In this document: one piece after another, positions 15,471 to 24,115 of the stretch | Numbering within the stretch: position 1 is the first letter of the stretch | Layout: the number at the start of each line of letters is the position of its first letter | NCBI GenBank assembly: GCA_002707745.1 | Contig: PANU01000028.1 | Coordinates: 1 to 63,340, forward strand | Direction: 5' to 3' | Length of the DNA: 63,340 nt | DNA from: Flavobacteriaceae bacterium | GTDB lineage: Bacteria > Bacteroidota > Bacteroidia > Flavobacteriales > Flavobacteriaceae | Position numbers and translations under genes: made by a program | Notes under the pieces: model-generated | What the model saw: only the letters and a program-made list of their open reading frames with translations | Told to the model about the DNA's origin: nothing | The model's database searches: none

Positions 15471-17986
15471 TGATGATTTAAATGCTTTCTTTCTAATAAA
15501 TACGACTCGTATTTGTCTAGCTCCCCGAAAACCAAATTTTTTAAAACTGCTTCTGGATTTTCTTGAAAAAACTTTAAGTATTTAAATCGTTGTTCCAAAA
15601 ATTTCTCTTTTGCAGTTTGTAAATCGGGGTGTATTAAAGAAGCTAGCGTATCTTTTTCTAACTGCGGAAATTGAGAGTTCTGTGGGAATTTTTCATAATT
15701 GTACAAACTGTCATGAACTTTATCCAAATACTTTTCAGGTGTTGAAATTTCAAAATCCTGAATTTCTCCTCCCGCAATTTTATAGGTATATTCCAAATGT
15801 TCCAACATATGCTGGGGTGTCATAATACCCCATTTTGGTTTTGTATCTTCTGAAAGTTTAGCAAGTGCAGCATTAATTGTTTCATTGGTCATTTCAGTAA
15901 AAACCTCTTGCTTCTTTTCTACCATTGTTAATATGGTTGCAATACAAACTAATGAATCTTCTTTCTCTGCTCCTTCTGGCAAAATTGCATTGGCTGCATC
16001 TACATTGGCATCAAAAATTTCTACATACCATTTTACAATTCCGCTTGGGTGTTCTTGTCCTCTGCTGTCTCTGTCTATTTTTTGTTTGCATGTTAAGCGT
16101 ACATACAGGGTATCATTATGATATATTGGGCGTAAAAAACGGATTTCTTCCAAGCCGTAATTTGCTGCAACAGGTCCCTTATTTGGATATACAAACAATC
16201 CTGCTGCCATCGAAATAATAAAATAACCGTGCGCGGTGCGTTTCTCAAAAATACTGCCGTCAAGGCTGGTAATATCGGTATGTGCGTAAAAATGATCCCA
16301 CGTTAAATTTCCGAAGTTTACAATATCTGTATCTGTAACGGTACGGTTGTGTGTTTTTAAAGACATCCCTGGCTTAATATCTTCCCAATGATATGCAAAC
16401 GGATGTTTTGGCGACTCTTTGTAAGCTGCTTTTGCCTGGTAAATTCCTGTAACTTCGGTTAAACTAGAAGGACTTCCTTGTACAGCACAGCGCTGCAGAT
16501 AATGCTTTATACCGCGCATTCCCCCCATTTCCTCTCCACCACCAGCACGGCCGGGACCTCCGTGAATTAAGCCTGGCAACGGCGAACCGTGTCCTGTGCT
16601 TTGCTTGGCAGATTCACGATTTAATATTAAAATACGCCCGTGGTGTGTTGCCGCGTTTACTGTATATTCTTTTGCAATTGTATTGTCGTTAGTTACAATT
16701 GAGCTTACCAATGAACCTTTTCCCATCTTTGCTAAAGTAACAGCATCTTCCAAATCACTATACGGCATTAACGTACTTACCGGGCCAAAAGCCTCTGTTA
16801 CGTGGGCATTTTCATTTTGTAACGGATTGTCTTCCCGCATTAAAATAGGTTTCATAAAAGCGCCTTTTTTCGAATCTGCACCCATAGCTTCAAAGTCTTC
16901 AAAATTTCCGTAAACCATTTCAGCAGTTTCTGAAAGTTTAGCTACTTGTTCTTTGACACTATTTCTTTGAGCGTCGCTCACGAGACTTCCCATGCGCACT
17001 TCTTTTAACCTTGGGTCGCCAATAATTACCTTATCCAACTGATTTGCCAAGGCAATCTGCACGTCTTCCATGAAGTCCTGTGGAACGATAATACGACGAA
17101 TGGCGGTACATTTCTGGCCACACTTCGTGGTCATTTCATTACGGACCTCCTTAATAAACAAATCGAATTCTGGTGTTCCGGGGATAGCGTCTTTTCCAAG
17201 TATTGCAGCATTTAAACTATCGGCTTCCATGGTAAAAGGCACCGATTCTGCAGTTAATTGCGGATGTGACTTTAACTGCCGGCCAATTTTCGCAGAACCC
17301 GTAAAAGTCACGACATCCTGTGACTGCACAGTATCCAATATGTTTTTAGCTGTTCCCGAAATAAGCTGTAAAGCTCCTTCCGGTAAAATGCCAGAAGCTA
17401 TAATTTCTCGCACAACCGCTTCGGTTAAGTAGGCTGTTTGTGGTGCTGGTAAAACTACTGCGGGCATTCCTGCCATCCAGTTTACTGCACATTTTTCGAG
17501 CATTCCCCATACTGGAAAATTAAAGGCGTTAATGTGTACCGCAACACCTTCGCGAGGCACCATAATATGATGCGCCATAAAGCGTCCGCCACGAGAAAGA
17601 TCGATAGGATCACCTTCTACGTGGTAGGTTTGATTTGGGAATAATTTCCGAAGTGAAGCATTGGCAAACAGATTCCCGAAACCACCTTCAATATCTACCC
17701 AACTATCGCGTTTTGTGGCTCCTGTACGGTAACTGATTTCGTAAAAAGCTTGTTTTCGTTTTGTGAGGTAAAGCGCGAGGCTCTTTAACATATTTCCTCG
17801 TTGCTGAAAGGTCATTTTACGAAGTGCCTCCCCTTTATCCCTTCCATATTGCAAAATGGAAGGTACATCTAAACCTTCAACGGTTGTACTTGTAAAATGT
17901 TCGCCAGTAATGGAGTCAAAAACGGGAGTACCTTCGCCGGTTCCCGATTGCCATTGACCTTGTATATAGTGTTGTGTTTTTTGCAT
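15443..17986 (-). CDS. paaZ: Bifunctional oxepin-CoA hydrolase / 3-oxo-5,6-dehydrosuberyl-CoA semialdehyde dehydrogenase with extra C-terminal domain
   Basis: 847 residues against 681 in E. coli. Residues 1-~510 are an NADP-type aldehyde dehydrogenase (catalytic Cys near 292 in GQKCTAIRR, Glu near 252 in TMEADSLNA). Residues ~530-685 are a MaoC-like hydratase (TWDHFYAHTD, RTAHGYFI) that opens the oxepin ring. After ~695 comes an added domain of about 150 residues (PKWGIMTPQHMLEHLEYTY), which resembles the DUF1569/DinB-like four-helix fold. The first two domains cleave the ring and oxidise the resulting aldehyde in phenylacetate breakdown. The role of the third is unknown. A fusion in the gene itself is certain from the continuous frame. 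Confidence 0.93.
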   Translation of the reverse strand: MQKTQHYIQGQWQSGTGEGTPVFDSITGEHFTSTTVEGLDVPSILQYGRDKGEALRKMTFQQRGNMLKSLALYLTKRKQAFYEISYRTGATKRDSWVDIEGGFGNLFANASLRKLFPNQTYHVEGDPIDLSRGGRFMAHHIMVPREGVAVHINAFNFPVWGMLEKCAVNWMAGMPAVVLPAPQTAYLTEAVVREIIASGILPEGALQLISGTAKNILDTVQSQDVVTFTGSAKIGRQLKSHPQLTAESVPFTMEADSLNAAILGKDAIPGTPEFDLFIKEVRNEMTTKCGQKCTAIRRIIVPQDFMEDVQIALANQLDKVIIGDPRLKEVRMGSLVSDAQRNSVKEQVAKLSETAEMVYGNFEDFEAMGADSKKGAFMKPILMREDNPLQNENAHVTEAFGPVSTLMPYSDLEDAVTLAKMGKGSLVSSIVTNDNTIAKEYTVNAATHHGRILILNRESAKQSTGHGSPLPGLIHGGPGRAGGGEEMGGMRGIKHYLQRCAVQGSPSSLTEVTGIYQAKAAYKESPKHPFAYHWEDIKPGMSLKTHNRTVTDTDIVNFGNLTWDHFYAHTDITSLDGSIFEKRTAHGYFIISMAAGLFVYPNKGPVAANYGLEEIRFLRPIYHNDTLYVRLTCKQKIDRDSRGQEHPSGIVKWYVEIFDANVDAANAILPEGAEKEDSLVCIATILTMVEKKQEVFTEMTNETINAALAKLSEDTKPKWGIMTPQHMLEHLEYTYKIAGGEIQDFEISTPEKYLDKVHDSLYNYEKFPQNSQFPQLEKDTLASLIHPDLQTAKEKFLEQRFKYLKFFQENPEAVLKNLVFGELDKYESYLLERKHLNHHFEQFNLKG

Positions 17987-18009
17987 GGAACTTAAATTAT
18001 ACTTTAGGA

Positions 18010-18044
18010 GGACATCCCCCTACCCCCTTTAAAGGGGGAATTAT
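18010..18044. repeat. Palindromic repeat, GGACATCC/CCCCCTTTAAAGGGGG type
   Basis: The core CCCCCTTTAAAGGGGG (18023-18038) is a perfect 16-bp palindrome, preceded by GGACATCC. The same flank and a related palindrome occur inside the aromatic amino acid hydroxylase gene at 28734-28774. Located in the short gap between paaJ and paaZ. Confidence 0.6.
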
Positions 18045-18048
18045 TCTG

Positions 18049-19263
18049 TTACAAATTTACATTTTCTATAATAGCTGCATACCCTTGCCCTACACCTATA
18101 CACATTGTAACTAATGCATAACGTTTGTTAGTTTCCTGTAATTCCAAGGCTGCAGAATAGGCTATCCTTGTACCTGTAACCCCAAGTGGATGCCCTATTG
18201 CAATAGAACCCCCATTTGGGTTTATTCTTGGGTCATCATCTTCTAATCCCCATTCTCTAATGCAGGCTAAGGCTTGCGATGCGAAAGCTTCATTAAGTTC
18301 AATCACATCCATATCTTCCATGGTTAGTCCTGCTTTTTTTAATGCCTTGTTTGATGCTTCCACCGGACCTATTCCCATAATCCTAGGCTCTACACCAACT
18401 ACCGCTGAAGATACAATTCTTGCCAGTGGTTTCAAATTATATTTTTTTACAGCATCTTCAGAAGCAATAATCGTAGCTGCAGCTCCATCGTTTAACCCTG
18501 AAGCATTTCCTGCGGTTACACTTCCTCCTTCTTTTTTAAAAGCAGGACGTAGTTTTGCTAAAACTTCTTTGGTTGTATTGGGACGGATAAATTCGTCTTC
18601 TTTAAAAACTATCGGATCTTTTTTTCGTTGCGGAATTTCAACTGGAACAATTTCTTTTGCTAACCTTCCATTTTCCTGAGCTTTTGTAGCTTTCATTTGG
18701 CTGTGATACGCAAACGCATCCTGGTCTTCTCTTGAAATATTATGTTTTTCCACTAAATTTTCAGCAGTCACTCCCATTCCATCGGTTCCATAGATTTCTT
18801 GCATCTTTGGATTGATAAACCGCCATCCAAAAGAAGAATCGTACATCTTGCTATCATTCCCGAAGGGAGAAGCACTTTTAGAAATTACCCAGGGACCCCG
18901 TGTCATATTCTCCACTCCTCCCGAAATAAAGACATCGCCGTCACCTGCTTTAATCGCACGATTGGCATGAATAATTGCCGAAAGTCCGCTGCTACACAAT
19001 CTGTTTACCGTTTCACCAGGAACCGTAAAAGGTAATCCTGCCAACAGCAAACTCATTCTTGCAACGTTTCTATTGTCCTCCCCTGCCTGGTTAGCACATC
19101 CCATAATTACATCGTCGTATGCTTCCTGAGGAATATTTGGATTTCGTTTTACAATTTCTTCAATCACAATAGCACCCAGATCATCTGTTCGGACAGCGCC
19201 AAGTGTTCCTTTGTAATTTCCGATGGGCGTTCTTACACCATCAATTATATATGCTTCTTTCAT
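18049..19263 (-). CDS. paaJ: 3-oxoadipyl-CoA / 3-oxo-5,6-dehydrosuberyl-CoA thiolase
   Basis: 404 residues from the ATG at 19263 (MKEAYIIDGVRTPIG); a start 33 bases further upstream would put the 19286-19312 hairpin inside the gene and is not favoured. Thiolase with acyl-accepting Cys near 89 (NRLCSSGLSAI), His near 358 (GGSIAIGHPLG) and Cys near 387 (TMCIGVGQG). It performs the two thiolytic steps that release acetyl-CoA and succinyl-CoA at the end of the phenylacetate pathway. Size matches E. coli PaaJ (401). It is placed between paaI and paaZ. Confidence 0.92.
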   Translation of the reverse strand: MKEAYIIDGVRTPIGNYKGTLGAVRTDDLGAIVIEEIVKRNPNIPQEAYDDVIMGCANQAGEDNRNVARMSLLLAGLPFTVPGETVNRLCSSGLSAIIHANRAIKAGDGDVFISGGVENMTRGPWVISKSASPFGNDSKMYDSSFGWRFINPKMQEIYGTDGMGVTAENLVEKHNISREDQDAFAYHSQMKATKAQENGRLAKEIVPVEIPQRKKDPIVFKEDEFIRPNTTKEVLAKLRPAFKKEGGSVTAGNASGLNDGAAATIIASEDAVKKYNLKPLARIVSSAVVGVEPRIMGIGPVEASNKALKKAGLTMEDMDVIELNEAFASQALACIREWGLEDDDPRINPNGGSIAIGHPLGVTGTRIAYSAALELQETNKRYALVTMCIGVGQGYAAIIENVNL

Positions 19264-19285
19264 ACTCTTATTTTTAAGGACGCAG

Positions 19286-19312
19286 CACCACAACATTATA
19301 AAAGTTGTGGTG
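19286..19312. repeat. Short perfect hairpin between paaI and paaJ
   Basis: CACCACAAC and GTTGTGGTG form a perfect 9-bp stem around a 9-base AT-only loop. It lies in the 56-base gap ahead of the chosen paaJ start. A weak terminator, attenuator or RNA-processing site is possible. Confidence 0.5.
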
Positions 19313-19319
19313 TCTTACA

Positions 19320-19733
19320 TCAATTTTCTTCTTCCCAATCTTTGCTGGTTCTGTACACCACTCCTTTAAACAAAGCTACCAATTCTTCATCTCTTTTTAC
19401 TTCCACAACATTAAAACCTACTTTGGTCTTCTGTAAATTTACTGTTGCTTCAGCCGTAATGTAGTCGCCTTCCACCAATGCTTCTATATGATTTATACTG
19501 GTCTCGATGGAAACCGCATATTTCCCATGCGTGTTTGCTGTAAATCCAAAAGCGGTATCTGCAAGGCTGTAACTTATTCCACCGTGAGCTTTGTTCATAC
19601 TGTTGAGCATTTCTTTACGAATGGTCATTCCTACTTTTACACGACCAATTTCACATTCAAGAATTTCGATCCCCAACCATGTGCTAAAGGCGTCTTGGGA
19701 TAACATTTTATATGGGATTTGTTCTCCTTTCAT
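19320..19733 (-). CDS. paaI: Hydroxyphenylacetyl-CoA thioesterase
   Basis: 137 residues, hotdog-fold thioesterase of the PaaI type with the signature KAHGGISYSLADTAFGFT (HGG near residue 50). PaaI clears ring-hydroxylated phenylacetyl-CoA products that would trap CoA. An ATG nine codons later (19706) is an alternative start. It begins 15 bases after the paaH stop, so the two are surely co-transcribed. Confidence 0.92.
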   Translation of the reverse strand: MKGEQIPYKMLSQDAFSTWLGIEILECEIGRVKVGMTIRKEMLNSMNKAHGGISYSLADTAFGFTANTHGKYAVSIETSINHIEALVEGDYITAEATVNLQKTKVGFNVVEVKRDEELVALFKGVVYRTSKDWEEEN

Positions 19734-19748
19734 TTGTTTAGCTATAAC

Positions 19749-20930
19749 TCACAGCCCAAAGCTCACAACATCTTTCGCCATTTTCCTCAACAAGGGACTA
19801 CAACGATACCTATCTTCGTGGTATTCATTATAAAGCGCATCCATTTTCCCGACACACCAGTCGATTCCTTTTTCGTCTGCCCAAGCAAGAAGTCCTTTAG
19901 GATAGTTTACTCCTTTCGTCATTGCGTTATCAATGTCTTTTGCCGAAGCAATGTTCCAAAACAACGCATCTGCAGCTTCGTTGATGAGCATTACTAAAAT
20001 ACGCTCAAAAATTTTGTTCAATAAGTCCCTGTCTTTTTCAGGCTCTTGTTTGGAGACTTCAGCTCCGTAATGATAATATCCCTTTCCTGATTTTCTACCC
20101 AACCAACCCGCTTCAGCGAATCTTTTTTGAGTAAAAGCAGGTTTGTATCGGGGATCGTAGTAAAAGGCTTCGAAAACGGTTTCGGTTACCGTATAATTTA
20201 CATCGTTTCCAATAAAATCCATTAATTCAAACGGGCCCATTCTGAAACCGCCCACGCTTTTCATAGCATAATCTATGGTAGCAAAGTCTGCAATTCCTTC
20301 TTCATATATTCGCAAGGCTTCCCCGTAAAAGGGTCTTGCTACTCGGTTGACAATAAAACCTGGCGTATCTTTAGCAACAGCAACCACTTTCCCCCAACTC
20401 TTGATTGTTTCTTCTGAAATTTTAAGCACCGCATCGCTTGTCTGAATTGCAGGAATTACCTCCACTAATTTCATTAAAGGTGCCGGGTTAAAAAAGTGAA
20501 TCCCCACACAGCGTTCTGGTTTTTTTAATGCTGAAGCTATGGATGCAATGGAAAGCGACGAAGTGTTTGAAGCAATGATACAATTGTCTGAAACATATCC
20601 TTCCAACTCTTGAAATACTTTCTTTTTAATATCCAGATTTTCAACGATGGCCTCAATGGTCATATCGCTATCTGCCAGTTCTTTTAAAGAATTTACGTAG
20701 CTTATGTTTCCTTCAATTCTGTTTTTTTCTTCGGAATTTATACGACCTTTTTCCACCAAACGGCTCATTATTTTTTCAAGGCTCGTTTTTGCTGTATCTA
20801 GTGCATCTTGGTTTAAATCGAATACTTTTACGGTACACCCAGCTGTGGATGCCACTTGTGCAATTCCAGAGCCCATAGTTCCTGCTCCTATAATACCGAT
20901 CTTATTGATTGTTGATTGTTGATTTGTCAT
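19749..20930 (-). CDS. paaH: 3-hydroxyadipyl-CoA dehydrogenase
   Basis: 393 residues. Rossmann NAD+ site GIIGAGTMGSGIAQ at the N-terminus, catalytic His in VGIHFFNPAPLMKLVE, the FIVNRV segment and a C-terminal 3HCDH domain followed by an extra ~100-residue helical part. It oxidises 3-hydroxyadipyl-CoA to 3-oxoadipyl-CoA. The first nine residues (MTNQQSTIN) are encoded by the inverted-repeat sequence of cassette C rather than by family-typical sequence. It lies between cassette C and paaI. Confidence 0.93.
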   Translation of the reverse strand: MTNQQSTINKIGIIGAGTMGSGIAQVASTAGCTVKVFDLNQDALDTAKTSLEKIMSRLVEKGRINSEEKNRIEGNISYVNSLKELADSDMTIEAIVENLDIKKKVFQELEGYVSDNCIIASNTSSLSIASIASALKKPERCVGIHFFNPAPLMKLVEVIPAIQTSDAVLKISEETIKSWGKVVAVAKDTPGFIVNRVARPFYGEALRIYEEGIADFATIDYAMKSVGGFRMGPFELMDFIGNDVNYTVTETVFEAFYYDPRYKPAFTQKRFAEAGWLGRKSGKGYYHYGAEVSKQEPEKDRDLLNKIFERILVMLINEAADALFWNIASAKDIDNAMTKGVNYPKGLLAWADEKGIDWCVGKMDALYNEYHEDRYRCSPLLRKMAKDVVSFGL

Positions 20931-21385
20931 TTTGATTGGAGATTAACGATTGTGGATTGCTGATTTTTGAACTATTATTTTTATTTATTTGAAGCTGTTT
21001 TAATACTTACTACAAAAATAGAAATGAGTTGATTGTTTTCATCTATCAATCTATCTAATTCATCGAGCTTCAAAATTAATTTCGCACCTTTTTGAATTTT
21101 CATATTGACGTGAGATTCTCTTAATTCTTTTAAACTAATTTTCATCTTATGAAGAAAATCTTTAGTTGACTCTCCACTTCTAGCTTCTCCATAATTTAAA
21201 GCGACTGATGTACTTGATCTAATTAGCTGCTTTGTCAAATGCTCGGCTGCAAATGACTTATCCATGCTTTTGCACAGCAATATAATGTCTACAGCAAATT
21301 GAATTAATCTTTCTTCTAATTGGTTTGGTTTCATTTTATTTTTTACTTCAAAAATCAACAATTGTTAATCTCCAATCGTTAATCT
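20900..21385. mobile_element. Cassette C: inverted-repeat element holding an intact four-helix-bundle gene
   Basis: Plus-strand 20934-20971 (GATTGGAGATTAACGATTG.. to TTTTTGAA) and the reverse complement of 21346-21384 (GATTAACGATTGGAGATTAAC.. to TTTTTGAA) are near-identical inverted repeats that enclose the ORF. Further short repeats of TTGATTGT run into the first codons of paaH on the left. The cassette separates paaG from paaH. The solo element at 27027-27125 carries the same terminal sequence without the gene. Confidence 0.6.
20981..21334 (-). CDS. Four-helix-bundle (S23/IVS-type) protein, intact
   Basis: 117 residues from the ATG at 21334 (MKPNQLEERLIQFAVDI); a TTG nine codons upstream is unlikely. 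Family marks are the LIRSSTSVALNYGEARSGES loop and four amphipathic helices. It is the only undamaged copy of the three in this window. Such proteins occur in 23S rRNA intervening sequences, as Avd of diversity-generating retroelements, and as free-standing genes of unknown role. It is framed by inverted repeats and inserted between two paa genes on their coding strand. Confidence 0.8.
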   Translation of the reverse strand: MKPNQLEERLIQFAVDIILLCKSMDKSFAAEHLTKQLIRSSTSVALNYGEARSGESTKDFLHKMKISLKELRESHVNMKIQKGAKLILKLDELDRLIDENNQLISIFVVSIKTASNK

Positions 21386-22168
21386 TTATTTCCCCTTAAA
21401 CTCAGGTTTCCTTTTTTCAACAAATGCTGCAACACCTTCGGCATAATCTTCGGTGGAGGCAGATTCTATTTGTAATTTACTTTCTAATTTTAACTGCGAT
21501 TCTAAATTGTTGTTCATCGATTCATTTAGCAATCTTTTGGTAAGCCCAAGTGCTTTTGTGGGCATGTTAGCAAGAATCATTGCCTTGGTATTTACTTCTT
21601 CTTCTAAAGTTTCCGAAGACACCATCCTATAGATCATCCCCATTTGCTCTGCTTGTTCTGCAGAAATTTTATCACCCAACATCATAATTGCCGATGCTTT
21701 TCCGAAGCCTATTAACCGGGGCAAGAAAAATGTTCCGGCACTATCGGGAATTAACCCGATCTTACTGAACGCCTGAATAAAACTTGCTTTGTCACTCGCA
21801 ATTACCACATCGCATGCTAACGCAATATTGGCACCTGCACCTGCTGCTACCCCATTTACGCCACAAATGACAGGTTTTTCGATTTTTCTTATCCTTGTAA
21901 TAATAGGATTGTAATGGTCATCCAGAATTTTTTTAAAACCTGGATTTAAATCGGGGTTTGTAATCTCGCCAATATCCTGCCCGGCACAGAATGCCTTACC
22001 GTTTCCGGTTAAGATAATAGCTCTAACAGAATTATCTTTCTCGCAGGCATCTAATTTCTCCTGAAGCAATAATGCCATCTCTCGATTAAAACTATTAAAG
22101 ACTTCCGGACGATTAAGCGTTAAGGTTGCTACGCCTTTGCTGATGTGTTTAGTGATTGATTGGGTCAT
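21386..22168 (-). CDS. paaG: 1,2-epoxyphenylacetyl-CoA isomerase
   Basis: 260 residues, crotonase fold. Oxyanion hole FCAGQDIGEI and GVAAGAGANIALACD. Neither hydratase Glu is present; the PaaG-type Asp is in GLIPDSAGT (near residue 141), as in the E. coli enzyme. It turns the phenylacetyl-CoA ring epoxide into oxepin-CoA. Gene order paaD-paaG agrees. It is followed downstream by cassette C. Confidence 0.9.
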   Translation of the reverse strand: MTQSITKHISKGVATLTLNRPEVFNSFNREMALLLQEKLDACEKDNSVRAIILTGNGKAFCAGQDIGEITNPDLNPGFKKILDDHYNPIITRIRKIEKPVICGVNGVAAGAGANIALACDVVIASDKASFIQAFSKIGLIPDSAGTFFLPRLIGFGKASAIMMLGDKISAEQAEQMGMIYRMVSSETLEEEVNTKAMILANMPTKALGLTKRLLNESMNNNLESQLKLESKLQIESASTEDYAEGVAAFVEKRKPEFKGK

Positions 22169-22204
22169 AAATTGATAATTATTACAAGGGTTACCTCTTC
22201 CGAA

Positions 22205-22256
22205 TTTTTCGCAAAAAAAGCGAAAAACCCACCTTCCCCTAAAAAAGGGGAAGGTG
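22205..22256. repeat. Two adjacent hairpins between paaD and paaG
   Basis: The first, 22205-22227, is TTTTTCGC / GCGAAAAA around seven A. The second, 22230-22256, is CACCTTCCCCT / AGGGGAAGGTG around five A. The second is of the G/C-run palindrome type seen at 18010 and 28734. They fill most of the 102-base gap and could tune the paaABCD to paaG expression ratio. Confidence 0.6.
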
Positions 22257-22270
22257 CTATTTTGTTAATT

Positions 22271-22774
22271 TTACTTTAAACATTTAAAGTAATCAAACGG
22301 TTCCTGGCAATCGTCGCATTTAAATAATGCTTTACAAGCCGTAGAACCAAACTGACTGACCAAATGGGTGTTTGTACTGCCACAATTGGTGCATTTTACT
22401 AATTTTTTATTTCCTAGAAGTACATCCTTATCTGCAGTTTCAGACAAGGGTCTGGCAATGCCATATTCCTCCATTTTGTGCAATCCAGCCTCACTAATCC
22501 AGTCGGTACTCCACGCCGGGCTTAACACTAATTCAATTTCAACTTCTTTTCCTGTTTTTTTAAATGCCGCTTTTAAATCGTCTCCAATCACATCCATAGC
22601 CGGACAACCGCTATATGTTGGAGTAAGCTTTATTTTTATAATTCCATTTTCTTCCACAGCTTGCCTAATGACCCCTAAATCCAACACCGTTAAAACGGGA
22701 ATTTCAGGATCATTTACCTGTTCCAGAATTGGAATTAGGTGTGCGTCTATATTTGCCGATTGGGTTATTGTCAT
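22271..22774 (-). CDS. paaD: Phenylacetyl-CoA epoxidase subunit D (Fe-S/metal delivery protein)
   Basis: 167 residues. N-terminal MIP18/DUF59 domain (VNDPEIPVLTVLDLGVIR, PTYSGCPAMDVI) and a C-terminal zinc-ribbon-like tail with C128xxC131 and C153xxC156. PaaD is thought to help assemble metal centres of the PaaABCE epoxidase. It is 28 bases downstream of paaC. Confidence 0.93.
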   Translation of the reverse strand: MTITQSANIDAHLIPILEQVNDPEIPVLTVLDLGVIRQAVEENGIIKIKLTPTYSGCPAMDVIGDDLKAAFKKTGKEVEIELVLSPAWSTDWISEAGLHKMEEYGIARPLSETADKDVLLGNKKLVKCTNCGSTNTHLVSQFGSTACKALFKCDDCQEPFDYFKCLK

Positions 22775-22802
22775 AAAAAACTGGAGATTGGAGCGGAACG
22801 AT

Positions 22803-23558
22803 TTACCATTCCATATTAGGATAGGTACGCTGCATGTACTGCATTTCTGCTAAAATGTACCCCATATGTTCGCTATGGGTTCCTTTTTTACCTCCTTTAA
22901 TAAAATATTTACGCTCGGGCACTTCCAGGGTTGCTTCTTTTAATAACGCTGAAACCTCCGTATAATAAACCTCTTTAAATTTTGAAGTATCTATGCCAAT
23001 TCCTTCAGAAATCATTGCTTTATCTGCTTCGGTCTGATCAAAAAGTTCGTCTGTGTACACCCACAATTCATCAATAGCTTCCTGCATTTTTTGGTTACTT
23101 TCTTGCGTCCCATCACCCAATCTTTTTACCCAATCGCCTGAAAATCGTTTGTGGTAGCTTACTTCTTTTATTCCTTTTTTAGCAATGGCAGCAAGGGTTT
23201 CATCGGTACTATTCAATAATTGATTCATAAAAAGCAGGTGAAATACATCAAATAAATACTGACGTCCCATTACGTAACCAAAATGCTCGTTAGGTTGTTC
23301 TACCAATAATACATTTTTGTAATCACGCTCTAAACGTAAAAATGCTATACCGTCCTCAGTCTTTCCTTCTCCTTTTATTTTAGCAGCATACTGATAATAA
23401 TTTCGTGCTTGTCCAATTAAATCGAGTGAGATATTGGTACCTGCTATGTCGGTTTCTAATGTTGGACCGTGACCGCAAAGTTCTCCTAAGCGCTGGGCTA
23501 GTATTAGGGAGTTGTCTGCGATGCCGAGGATGTAATTATATAAATGTGTGTGTTTCAT
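22803..23558 (-). CDS. paaC: Phenylacetyl-CoA epoxidase, structural subunit C
   Basis: 251 residues from the ATG at 23558 (MKHTHLYNYILGIADNSLIL), matching the ~248 residues of E. coli PaaC. The open frame reaches 40 codons further upstream, but that segment has no family similarity. All-helical ferritin-like fold (LAQRLGELCGHGPTLETDIA, YHKRFSGDWVKRLGDGT). It pairs with PaaA as the non-catalytic partner. The 173-base gap to paaB contains no gene that I can see. Confidence 0.93.
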   Translation of the reverse strand: MKHTHLYNYILGIADNSLILAQRLGELCGHGPTLETDIAGTNISLDLIGQARNYYQYAAKIKGEGKTEDGIAFLRLERDYKNVLLVEQPNEHFGYVMGRQYLFDVFHLLFMNQLLNSTDETLAAIAKKGIKEVSYHKRFSGDWVKRLGDGTQESNQKMQEAIDELWVYTDELFDQTEADKAMISEGIGIDTSKFKEVYYTEVSALLKEATLEVPERKYFIKGGKKGTHSEHMGYILAEMQYMQRTYPNMEW

Positions 23559-23731
23559 TAAATTATTTTTTGAATATGAAAGTAAAGCCGATGTTAAAAA
23601 AACCATCTCAAAACTTATGGTACGGAAGCAACAAAATCTTCGCTTCTGGAATTTACGTCGTACTTCTTCCTCATACAATTAACACGTTTATAAGTAACGC
23701 TTAATTCGTCTTCAGTTTTAAGTCCCAAAGG

Positions 23732-24016
23732 CTACATATGTTTCACATCATCTGGCAGATCATAAAATGTTGGGTGACGATATACTTTATCTTGCGCTGG
23801 TTCAAAGAGCTCTCCATTATGTTCGGGGTTGCTTGCTGTAATGTTTTTACTTTCCACCACCCAGATGCTTACACCTTCACTTCTTCGGGTATATACATCA
23901 CGCGCGTTTTCCAGTGCCATCTCGGCATCTGCTGCGTGCAGGCTACCAAAGTGCCTGTGTTCCAATCCGTTTTTACTTCTTACGAAGATTTCCCAAAGGG
24001 GCCAGTTTTTTGACAT
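23732..24016 (-). CDS. paaB: Phenylacetyl-CoA epoxidase subunit B
   Basis: 94 residues from the ATG at 24016 (MSKNWPLWEIFVRSKNGLEH), the family's normal length. The frame is open 24 codons further upstream but those codons come from the hairpin repeat at 24030-24105. Typical PaaB stretches are HRHFGSLHAADAEMALENAR and RRSEGVSIWVV. PaaB bridges PaaAC heterodimers in the epoxidase. Confidence 0.93.
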   Translation of the reverse strand: MSKNWPLWEIFVRSKNGLEHRHFGSLHAADAEMALENARDVYTRRSEGVSIWVVESKNITASNPEHNGELFEPAQDKVYRHPTFYDLPDDVKHM

Positions 24017-24029
24017 ATGTATATGTGTT

Positions 24030-24105
24030 TGAATCAAGACCGCTACGCTATAGGATTCAAGACACAGGACTAAAAAGTCTTGGATCATGATTTCCTTTAA
24101 TCTTG
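24030..24105. repeat. Solo hairpin repeat F between paaA and paaB
   Basis: The minus strand reads ATCCAAGAC, a short spacer, AGTCCTGTGTCTTGAATC, then AGCGTAGCGGTCTTGATTC: nested inverted repeats built from AAGAC/GTCTT and GATTC. The CAAGAC and CAGGA words also form the ends of cassette A, and GCTACGC is the hairpin tip of cassette B. It is seen as a solo relative of the cassette ends. It fills most of the 99-base gap. Confidence 0.5.
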
Positions 24106-24115
24106 CCTTTATTTT

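Noticed and set aside
11470-21385. Four-helix-bundle genes as part of a diversity-generating retroelement or rRNA intervening sequence
   Set aside because: No reverse transcriptase, template/variable repeat pair or rRNA gene is present in the window.
23559-23678. Longer paaC with 40 extra N-terminal residues
   Set aside because: The extra codons show no family similarity and the ATG at 23558 gives the normal PaaC length.
24017-24088. Longer paaB starting in the hairpin repeat
   Set aside because: The extra 24 codons are encoded by repeat sequence; MSKNWPLWEIF at 24016 is the family start.
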